Positions 1-9,100 of a DNA stretch of 20,795 bases are shown piece by piece. The stretch is from Priapulus caudatus (Eukaryota > Priapulida > Priapulimorpha > Priapulimorphida > Priapulidae). The DNA lies in contig NW_014577724.1 of the NCBI RefSeq assembly GCF_000485595.1, forward strand, positions 73,048 through 93,842, written 5' to 3'. A program made the position numbers and the translations under genes. Positions within the stretch are counted from its first letter, which is position 1; each line of letters starts with the position of its first letter. Under the pieces are notes generated by a model that had not been told where the DNA came from, searched no databases, and saw nothing but the letters and a program-made list of their open reading frames with translations.

Positions 1-74
1 GCACATTACCCGTTCACGCCGGGCATTGCGGATCTCGCGGGTCAATTTTTGCCAGCTTAACTTTATTTATATAG

Positions 75-270
75 CAGGTAGGAAAGCGGGATCGCAACTT
101 CGTTCCGAACTGCTGCTTGATTCACACTTTCACAAGAACGATGAACAATCCAACAGCTGCCATCTTTGTTCTCTTTATGTCGAAAGAACAGGGTATCACT
201 TGTTATAAACATACTGTCTCTGTTGGTACCGAGCTGTGCACGCGAATTCACACACACTCGCGCTCTCTCT
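75..270 (-). repeat. Dispersed repeat family R, inverted copy A
   Basis: On the - strand it runs through CAGCTCGGTACCAACAGAGA, CAGTATGTTTATAACAAGTG, GTGTGAATCAAGC and CCCGCTTTCCTACCTGCTAT. The same blocks in the same order occur in copy C (14350-14520), with looser matches in copy B (620-800). No coding capacity or clear terminal repeats were seen, so its class is unknown. Confidence 0.75.
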
Positions 271-325
271 CTCGCCCAGTTCGGACCTTGCCGAGTTAAT
301 GTGAATGGGCTGTTAGATCAGAAAG

Positions 326-1040
326 CGCCGCGGGCGCTCTTCGTGACCTCATTCTTGCGCCGCAACGGCTGCAACGTTGTTTGCGAAGCGTGTCAATGGC
401 GAGGACTGTCGGGAGATGGAAAGAGTAGCGGCCGCTATAGTCGCATAGACTGGCATCGCTCCACCTCTATGCTTAGCTTAGGTCACTCGATGGGTAATCG
501 GAGGTGGGAGCGAGTCCCAGTCTAGTTATAGCCGTGTATTCTGGACAGCATTTAACATTAACTGTGCGCAAGGTGTCTGGGCGAACGCAGAGAATTTGTC
601 ACGCTTTGTGTGATTTCGCGGATGCACACAGCCTCGGGTTACGAACATCAAGACAGTTGTTTTTATAAACAGCTGTGAAACACTGTTCTTGACATAGAAA
701 CGAATGTGGGAGGCTGTTGGATGTGTATTCGTGCGTGTGGATAAGTTGTGAATCAAAGCGGAGATCGATGACGAATTTTGCTATCCGCTTTCTACCTGCC
801 TTATTATATTTAGTGTAAGTGCGTGCACAGTGGAGCGCTGAGAGCAATGGCTCGGCAGGCAGGTTGTATCGACTCTCGCGCTTGCGTTAGGAGATTTTTG
901 GACGGAATTTACAGCGAAACTGTCAGCAATAATACGTGAAAGAGAGATATAGAAACATCAATGGAATTTGGTAGTAAATAGATTTGCGTATTTAGTTAGG
1001 CATTATTTTTATTGAAAGCTTCAAGTGCAGTGCCTGCTGT
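326..1040 (+). repeat. Dispersed repeat family R, copy B
   Basis: Aligned blocks with copy C: GCGCTCTTCGTGACCTCATT near 334, GCGAACGCAGAGAATTTGTC near 581, TTTGTGTGATTTCGCG near 605, TTTCTACCTGCC near 789, TGTCAGCAATAATACGTGAA near 920, and TTTTATTGAAAGC at its end. Copies differ by many substitutions and small indels, so they are old. Copies A and B are head to head, so this stretch could fold into a long imperfect hairpin in RNA. Confidence 0.75.
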
Positions 1041-1614
1041 CGTACAGGAGTTAGGAAGAGCTGGGTTTGGTGTTTCCAAAAGCAAGTTGCGCAGACTATA
1101 GCCCTGTACTTGCAGCAATAAATAATAGAAATAGAAATAAATAGACTCTTGATACTATTGAGCTGAAATTTAACAGCAGTATTCAGCCATGATGTGAGGT
1201 AGCCCGCACTCTGGTCATGTGCGGCAGATGTTACTGGGCAGCACCTATTGTCGTGCGTGCGTGACAGATAATACATTGTAGAATTCTCCACCTGTTTAGT
1301 GGCAGGACGGTATGCCAACATAACAGGTGTCTTGAATAATTTATTTATTACCCTGAGGCAGTGCAGCTGTAGCACTTTCACTCATTCATTGTTCACAACC
1401 ATTTTCATGCATCTTTTTTTGTTGGTAGGCAGACCACTCTCAGCAAATGACCCTTTCAATTTAAAAAAAAAGAAGAAACGAAAGCAGGCATTAAGACACC
1501 GTACAAATAATTAGTAATCAATATTGTTTCGATGATAATAATATTTTACAAAAAGATTTAGTCACTTTTTTGACTGTGCACTGTATTAACTTCACTATAT
1601 GCCTCTGCCTACAG

Positions 1615-3699
1615 ATTCAGCTGTTCATCCAAACAAGCAGGTAATGGGAGAAATTGAGGCGTTGAAAGCAAAGTGTGAAAGGTACAAAGAAGTAGTCGAG
1701 AAGCAGGAGTTGCTGCTTCAGGTGAGTTATATATGGATAAGTATCAGGGTTCACACTTATCACCAACGTTGTGTATGCGAGATCAATGCTTAACCAACTC
1801 CTACCTCTTTTTAAAAGTTATTCAATTCACACAGGTGTTACCGTAATTTATGTGTAGCTTCAATTGCTAAATGAAATTTATTGAACTATGCAGGCTTAAA
1901 TGTCATGCTGCAACTGCAGTATAGACAGTGTTAGTAATGCTAGCCGCACACTATACGATTTTGCACTGTGCACAGCACTAAGCCCCCGCACACTATACGA
2001 CGCACTCCCGATCAATCGGGAGGCCACCGCACACTGTCCGACTCAAAGTTGACGCAAACCATGGCACTCTCGTGGCGTTCCAAGCGGATTTAGCGTGTAC
2101 TAAGGGTCGGGAGTGTTTCCCATGGTTCGAATGCCATTCCATTCGAATGCGGTTCCCATGGCGCTGCTCTGTGATTGGTCAATTTTCTTCAGCGCTCGCC
2201 GATCGGGTCGGATGGCCACGCACACTATCCGAGTCGCGTCGTAAGCCCTCGCACACTATCCGACCCGATCTGCTCCCGATTCAAAATTCGAATCGGGCCA
2301 AAATGACCTCCAGAGCCAATCTTAAGCCTCCCGAGCCAAACTAGAACATCTCAATCCAATCGTAAGCCTTCAAATCACGCTCGGGTCGGATAGTGTGCGG
2401 CTAGCATTACGTGTCTGTAGGTATATATTCAATTCGGAACTGTCATTGTGTGTTCATAATCACATTCTTTCATCACTAAGCACGTTCGTCGTTGTTTGTT
2501 CTATTGCAGCAAGCCATTCTGAACCACGTAGATCAGATGGATGGCCAGTTGTTCCTCAATGGCGAAAATTTTCTAGGGGAGAAGGAGCTACTGAACGAAG
2601 AGAAAACGTTGTTTTACGAGCAGAAGAGCAACTTTGAGAAAGAGCGGAGGATTTTCACAGATGGTGCTATCAGATTGGGCAGAGAGGTGAGATACAGCAG
2701 CTACTAATACACTGCTGCCAGTGCTTACGGATTCTTATTCATTATATATACTATGGCATTCCTAGCACTCCCTAGCCTGCAGGATAGAGTGATATAACGA
2801 TTTAAGAAAAGTGTGTGACAAAAAGTGGGAAGAAGGGGATAATATAAGAGCCACCTACACAAGCTGTTTTTTTCTAGCGGCTTCACACAGCTTACGAAAA
2901 TTATTATTTTCTACAGCGGAAGCAGTTTGAAGAGGAGCGAGCGGCTTATTTTAAGGAGCAGTTTTTGATGATACCCTCACCAGGGGGCACTCATGATGTC
3001 TCAAACCTCACGCCAACCAAACCGCTGGTCGAAGCGGCACCCCCCAATGGTGGGTGTGTCACGACCCCAAGCACTGACCAACTGTATCGAGCACTACGTC
3101 TCAGGTATGGTGACTGATGCACGTAACACGTATCTCTATAGCTATGATAAACATATAGAAAAACAATATTACTGGGTAATGAACAATATAGCAAGTTTTT
3201 GCTTGAGATGTGATCTGAGAAGATCCATATTATCAGCGTGGTGAATGGAAATCGTATCAAAGTTGTGCCTAAGTTATCATATAAACGTTTGCAATTCTAA
3301 TACATATAAAGTTAAAGTCTCTTGTAACCTTACAAAACTTTTTACTTGTAACCTTTGCAACTTATTGTACTGTCCTGAAATGCTGTGCTTGGTTTTACAT
3401 GTTGTCATTTATTTGTTTTCCTTTCTAATTGTATCTCTGCTTTTTTTTCCACGATTGCTGTTTTTCGAACCAGACCTCATTCGGTAGCCGGTGAAAAGCT
3501 CACCCACACGCAGTCTAGTCCCATGCTTTCCCAGCCGGTGAGCGCCCTGTCGGAGGGAACGCAGGAGACGAGATGCGATTCGCGGGGGCAGTCTAAAATA
3601 GTGCAGAGGATCTGTGCACACACGGAGCACATCAGGGAGGCGGTGAGGAGGCGATCGACGGACGACGGTCTCACGCCTGGCAATTTCAACTCCCTATGA
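1615..3699 (+). CDS. SSX2IP: SSX2IP/ADIP-like protein, C-terminal four exons (5' end outside window)
   Basis: Exons read at 1615-1721, 2510-2686, 2917-3104 and 3474-3699, with GT-AG introns and junction phases 0, 0 and 2. The first exon enters at phase 1, so earlier exons lie upstream. About 231 residues are visible. The first ~115 are a charged coiled coil with EKQELLLQ, FEKERRIFTDGAIRLGRE and RKQFEEERAAYFKEQFL; these match, in order, the C-terminal coiled coil of vertebrate SSX2IP, where an ERRxFTEAAIRLG motif is followed by KxFEEERxxxLKQQFL. The remaining ~115 residues are low-complexity, Ser/Thr/Pro-rich, ending PGNFNSL. In vertebrates the family binds afadin and alpha-actinin at adherens junctions, sits in centriolar satellites, and anchors microtubules at centrosomes and cilia. 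The exon order, phases and motif order are seen; the function is taken from the family. It lies convergent to the HMGXB4-like gene. Confidence 0.86.
1934..2410. mobile_element. Non-autonomous DNA transposon (MITE-like) in an SSX2IP intron
   Basis: Perfect 21-bp inverted ends at 1934-1954 and 2390-2410 (left end begins GTAATGCTAGCCGCACACTA) bound 477 bp lying in the intron 1722-2509. Inside, the motif CGCACACTAT(A/C)CGA or a one-base variant recurs near 1946, 1986, 2027, 2218 and 2250, and inverted at the right end. A perfect 8-bp hairpin CTCCCGAT-CA-ATCGGGAG lies near 2006-2023. There is no transposase ORF. I could not identify a target-site duplication, so the superfamily is unassigned. Confidence 0.8.
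3105..3473 (+). other. Last intron of the SSX2IP-like gene
   Basis: AT-rich, no further exon seen. It begins GTATGG and ends with a long T-rich tract before CCAG. Nothing repeated elsewhere in the window was noticed here. Confidence 0.75.
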
Positions 3700-3835
3700 A
3701 GTCCCTCCTCGTCCTCCTCATCCTTACCTCTCACTGTGCTTACAGGGTTATTGTAGAGGGGGAAAACTTGTAATCGTTCGTGTAATATGTTGTTCGGTAT
3801 GACTTGTGATTGATCATATGAGAGCTTCACAATGC

Positions 3836-3841
3836 AATAAA
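3836..3841 (+). terminator. Polyadenylation signal of the SSX2IP-like gene
   Basis: AATAAA lies 137 bases after the TGA stop codon (3697-3699) on the same strand. It is the first canonical hexamer after the stop, giving a short 3' UTR. Its position is seen; its use is inferred. Confidence 0.65.
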
Positions 3842-3960
3842 ATAGTAAGAATGCTAGGATAACGGATTTTGTCGTGCTCCAAGTTGCTGTGTAATACTGC
3901 GCAGCCTTAACAAAAGTAAAAGCACACTTTCGGGCGTGTCGCTTGATAAAGTTTTTGTTT

Positions 3961-4212
3961 ATTACTTGTTATGTGATGTTAAACCTGCTCCTATACGGAT
4001 AGGACGACAGTACCCTAACGTGGTAATAGTATGAAGATATTAATATAATCCACACCTAATAGAAAACTCACTACTGACGTCTTTATGTGTTGATGAACGA
4101 GTGAGCTGTGGTTAGTGTTTGTTTGTATAGAACTAATGCGTCTTTGTAAAAAAATTCTTTGGTGAATACTAAAATTACTAGTCATTGCAGCATTACTTGT
4201 TATGTGATGTTC
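3961..4212 (+). repeat. Exact 20-bp direct repeat pair, 232 bp apart
   Basis: ATTACTTGTTATGTGATGTT is present at 3961-3980 and again at 4193-4212. The 212 bp between could be a retroposed insert bounded by a long target-site duplication, but no poly-A or poly-T edge is visible. Confidence 0.7.
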
Positions 4213-4441
4213 CAGAAATATTTGACTTGGTACCATAAACGGGGTCATTACGTTTTTTCACATTGTTTCTGTTTATTGGTTACTGTGGTAGATTTACTAC
4301 CACCGTCACTATTAACCACCTTTGCTGATACTAACCACCTGGGTTTTTGTCGATTCTTGGTAGTTCCAGGTAGAAGTACATTTGCTCAGTAACTATCACC
4401 TTATTGTTATAAATGCAGCAATTATTGCCAAGGCATGATAT

Positions 4442-4510
4442 CATATGTAATATCAAGAGCGTATAAAGAAGGTCTTTTTAATACGATCTTGGTAATATGT
4501 GCCTTACATG
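4442..4510. repeat. Dispersed ~70-bp hairpin repeat, copy 1
   Basis: An imperfect inverted repeat with arms around TAATATCAAGAGCGTAT and its partner ATACGATCTTGGTAATATGTG. A related sequence with the same arm order and central AAAGAAGGT-like loop side is at 15650-15723. It looks like a tiny MITE family. Confidence 0.7.
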
Positions 4511-5998
4511 TTAGTATGTCATCCGTCCTAAAAGCTCACAGTACCAATCTGTGTCTGCTACATAACACACTCGTCTATTTTTTGGGTTTTGGGTTTAGTT
4601 GAACACAGTTGCTCATTATCACGTTGATTGTATACGTCCATCCATCCCCTGTAATTATGGTGCGATATATAGCTTATAACTGCTGTCTATGTATACTTTT
4701 GTGAGGTGCATTTCGTGTTGTCTGCACTGTTTCACACATTCACGTGATATATTCTGTGTACATATTCGTGAGCGAGATGTCATTTGCATGTATTTTCCAC
4801 TTATTTTCGTAATCGTTGTCTGTATTGTGTGATATAGCTCGGATGTTATAGCCCGTAAAAATACTTATTGCCAATTTTCTAACACTGCACATATCATTTG
4901 ACGTGCGATATCATACTGCCTAGTTAAGTTATGCAGTGAAAAGCTGCTCGATTCATGCTGTTCATTACGGTGCATTTTAATTCGGTTATTTCAAAGTTAT
5001 ATCAGTTCTGATTGATTGACTGCTAAACGATTTGATGTTCTAAGGGTTTCCAGAACTAGACAAATTAGCTATGCATGCTATTTTGTGTCCGTCACTGCAA
5101 AGTTAAAAACATTCAAGACAGGTTACTGTAATTTTATGTAATCGAGCAGTGCATTACAAGTGAAATTTCCGTCCAATTTAAAAAATGCCTTAATTTTAGA
5201 GCAAAGGTGCTTGAAATATACAAGTACTGCATGTAATTATATACCAATGCGTTGTTTGCTTCTGAGCTATACACGGGTCCTGTGTCCATATGCACAGATG
5301 CTCTCAAATACCACATTTATCTGTCAATAGAGTTAGTAAAGAAGAATAGTAATGAGCTGGGGTCTTTTGCATAGCATTCACAGGATAAGATCGGGAGTAA
5401 ATAATTATAATTTTGTTATTTACTCCTGATAAAGATGCGGGTGGATTGCAGGAAAGGTATTCAGAGAGCTCTGGTCATTGTGGCAGATGGACAAGATGTT
5501 GTCACAACTTGATGACACAGTGACACAGAATGTATTTTTATGTAACGTGTGTGGAGAAATATGGAAGGCTTCCTCCAATAATCTTTGCAATATCTTTAGT
5601 TGTTGGAGGCTTCATGTTTCATGATGAGGGAAAGGATGTTAACTTATTAATAGATATATAAACTAATCGAATTATTGACGATATAATGCTTGTGATACAC
5701 AAATGCTGCAAGACAACCTGGCTTGGTGATAGGTTTAGCAAGTGTATTTTGAAGAAAATGCTTGTCATGCAGTGTCTATAGCATTAATAATAACGAATAA
5801 ATTTTCACAACCACTTATGTTTCTGATACATTATAACTTTATCTAGTGGTAAAACACAACTACAATTTATTTACATTACTTAATAAACAATACATTCATC
5901 ATACGTAGCTATATGGCTTTACACAGCCCTCTAACAGGAAATTGATCATGGTTCGCTGGTTAAAAACCAATTTTTTTTCATTTTTTAAATAATTTCAA

Positions 5999-6004
5999 TT
6001 TATT
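5999..6004 (-). terminator. Polyadenylation signal of the HMGXB4-like gene (proximal)
   Basis: TTTATT on the + strand, AATAAA on the gene strand, 100 bases after the TGA stop. A second AATAAA occurs at 5871-5866 in an almost identical local context (CAATTTATTTACATT on the + strand at both sites), so two alternative 3' ends are possible. Confidence 0.6.
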
Positions 6005-6030
6005 TACATTCCGTAAGGCCACTGTTGGAA

Positions 6031-6042
6031 GGGGGGGGGGGG
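6031..6042. repeat. G12 homopolymer in the HMGXB4 3' UTR
   Basis: Twelve consecutive G on the + strand (C on the transcript), between the stop codon and the proximal polyadenylation signal. Homopolymers of this length vary in length and are prone to sequencing error. Confidence 0.9.
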
Positions 6043-6103
6043 CAGAAAGGGATAAAATCCCCAAGTGAAGACACAGATCTGGACATTGATGACCGAGAAA
6101 CGA

Positions 6104-9100
6104 TCACATGCCTGGCATGATGTAAGCTATGTTGTCGAGTATATCCTGCTGAATGTCTTCGGTAATGGAATTGAGTTCAGGAACCTGATTCGTGAGACAC
6201 ATCAGTGGTCCCAGTGCACACACCATCGAATCTAGCAGCAGAGACAGGCTCCCCTGCACGACCAACCCCTGAAAACAGAACGCAATGTCACTTTAGTTGT
6301 TGAGCACGGGCACGAGAGCATGAAGAACGGCAGGTACATAAAACACTCCATGTGTATACTAGCATCACAGACGATCAGTACTCCTCAGAGGGTCACCACT
6401 ATCACTGTTGTTCGTCGTACGTAACCTGTCCAAAAATATATATATATTTAACGAAAATATCTGCCCTGTACCATACAAATCACTACCTCTTTACCTTGCT
6501 TTTCCTATTAAGGATGTAACTTCTCACCGTGACCCTACGTTCCAAATTCGAATAGCATTGGCCAAGCCCTTAAATTGACTACGTCACGAATTTTCTATGG
6601 TAAAATTTGTAAAATTTTTGTTGCCATTTTTTTTACATTAAAAGTAAGAACTAACGGGACTAATGTATCGTCAAATTCTTACCTGATAAGATTGTTTCTC
6701 AACTAGTTAAAAATCCAAAAAACCTGGACGATTACCCGATGATATTAGTGTTCCTGACTATTGCTTGCTTGCTATGGTCTATGTATGCGTCACGAGTGTA
6801 TGTTCACATCGAACAATATCGTAAAATAAGAAGTATAATGCAGCAATTTAACCATAAAAAGTGAACAGAATTACTTGTATTTTGTGAAAAAGTGGAAATA
6901 TTTTTTTATTTTTTTTACCATTTACGGTGACGTAATCACTTTAAGATCAGTGCCACAACTTCGTTTCTTCACACTATACACCTGCTCTATACAGTTAAGA
7001 GAATCGCATGTTCCCCATACCCTTCTTTGATCCATGACCTGATGCCTTTCTGGATCACCCCCTTACATGCCAAATATGAATGCCTTCCATACAGATTTGT
7101 TCCATTATTGTTGACAGATTGCTGGATATTCATGCCATTCTACTAGCTAAATGTAACCAAATGAGATAACCTTAAATCTAGAAAAAAAATGTATTGAAAC
7201 AAGTAAAATAGGAGCAAATAAAAGGACTCACCGAATGTTCTGTCAGACGATTTCCAACGATCTCCAGAGATTCTCCAAGTAGTCTGAGGTGAGCAGCGAC
7301 ATCCAGTGGGCCGGCACCCGTCACCTACGCATAATAAAATAGTTGGCACCAAGCCAAAAGTGAATATGGCCTACCTTTCTCTTAGGACAAGTGGTGCAAA
7401 ACATACTGGCTATTGAATGTATTAAGCAGTATAGCACCTCTGTTCACCATTACTCTAAACAGACTTTAATATGTTATCAGTGTGGGATTAAATTGCCAAT
7501 TTGTAGCTAACTGTAAGTGTAATATAGTGATCACCTAGCTGTAGAACCACAACGTTTCGACAACGCATATTTAATCCATATACGGTAGTATCCAGAACCG
7601 TATTCAACAAGAGACAATAGTACTAGCTATAGGTGACAGCTACTACTGCATACAGACTTCCGCACGCAGCCACAGACGTCTACGTGTGAGAACCATGTCG
7701 TGACGCTTACCCGGAAATTTGGTGGAATGTTCTGATTCTTAAGTAGCTCCTGATATTTGTCAGCTGTTTTCACTGCGGGCTTCGCACTGGAGCCAGACTT
7801 TGCGGCTTTGAAATGCGTTGACATGGGCGTCTGCAGGAGATGGGCTGGCATGCGTCCTGTGTTTATCAGCGTAGATCCCTTCTTGGCTAGCTTCTTCGAT
7901 GCCCGTCTCCATTTCTGAAACAGAAAGCGACCGGACATTCAACATAGGCGCACCACTGCAATGTGCTTGAGGAGAGTGAAGCATTTTTGGCTTGGATGAC
8001 CACAAAAAATGGCGGGTCTATTTGTAATCGGGGACGTAAAAGTGCTACTGAGGATGCAAAACGGCAATGACCACCTCAACGTCAGAGGCTCAGGGGTTCA
8101 GCTTGGCGTAATACTCGAGGGCTAACTAGTGACCGAGACGTCAATTTCCCAACTATGCAGCCGGTTATTTGATATATTGTGACCAAGTGCTAAGACATGC
8201 ATATGTAGTTGGCACTGCAGATGTGCAATAGTTACCATTTTGTCCTTCTCCAGCAAGTTACCCCAGATTTCTCCAAGCCGCTTACTCACACTTGCAAAAT
8301 CTGAAACACAATTAACAAATCGATAAGCGACCGCCTAATCAGTAAAACATAAACAACTACTAACTAATGACAAGATCGGTAATACAAAAAGTTATGTGCA
8401 TGCTTCAGTGCCACAAGTAGCTTTCACACAAACAAGAACCTCCATCCTGTGTGGTTTTGATCGCTATAGATATTTAATACCATTTCCACGGTTACCACTT
8501 GCCAAAGTCAGGATGCTCCGCTTGGATCCGAGGTCTGACGCCACGAGCCCACAGCATGTATGCAGTTATCGGTCTCGGGCGCCTTTTCTTCTTCTTCTTT
8601 TTCTAAATGAATGCAAACCCTTTTACACGGATGTCCTCGGTTTTTTTCTTAAAGAACAAAAACTTGCCACATACCTTTCTGGGTTTTTTTCAGCATACAT
8701 GCCCTTTTTTGCAGACTTCTAGTATATGAACAAACAACTTTGTATACGATAACGGCACAACAGAAACAAAGCGAATGCAATGCTTAGAAATGTTTACAGT
8801 ATATTTCATTCACACCTACCCCAAATTCTTCTCTACCTTCCTTTCCTTCATTCATCTTCTTATAATTGTGTTTTTTGGATGCCGCCCTCTTCTCAGCAAA
8901 GAATTCGGACACTGTCTTACTTGGGGGAGGCATGACGTAGTGTGTGGACCCATCTACGTTCTCAGAGTCATCATCTTCATCAGGTGACACCTCGTAACGA
9001 GAGTAGTTCTCTGCAAATATGAATTTTGAAAGTGCCCTTTTAGATGGAGTGCTACCACGATCCATATGCGCTACTACATTTACTTACATCGCACTTTGAG

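Larger units (their letters stand above)
1..1614 (+). other. Upstream/intronic DNA of the SSX2IP-like gene, with dispersed repeats
   Basis: No exon found. Roughly 75-270 (inverted) and 326-1040 (direct) are copies of one dispersed repeat, also present at 14166-14730. The segment 1095-1116 repeats a short piece of the same family. From 1120 to 1614 the DNA is AT-rich and ends in the polypyrimidine/CTACAG acceptor of the first visible exon. The long - strand ORF at 992-1381 has no recognisable protein character. Confidence 0.6.
3842..5998. other. Intergenic spacer between convergent genes
   Basis: No coding exon is recognisable; all ORFs are short and lack protein-like composition. It holds an exact 20-bp direct repeat (3961-3980 and 4193-4212), a dispersed ~70-bp hairpin repeat (4442-4510) and an 11-bp-arm hairpin (GGAGTAAATAA at 5394-5404 against its complement at 5416-5426). 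Otherwise it is AT-rich and featureless. Confidence 0.6.

Noticed and set aside
992-1381. 129-codon ORF on the - strand
   Set aside because: Composition is not protein-like, it overlaps a dispersed repeat, and no family motif was recognised.
2124-2135. GGTTCGAATGCC resembling a tRNA B box
   Set aside because: No A box at suitable distance and no cloverleaf. It lies within the palindromic interior of the intronic inverted-repeat element.
8675-8718. A possible extra HMGXB4 exon with good splice signals (AG|AAGTCTGC ... GAAAG|GTATGT)
   Set aside because: Its length breaks the reading frame: exon 6 ends at phase 0 and exon 7 starts at phase 0, while this segment would end at phase 2. Direct joining of exons 6 and 7 is in frame.
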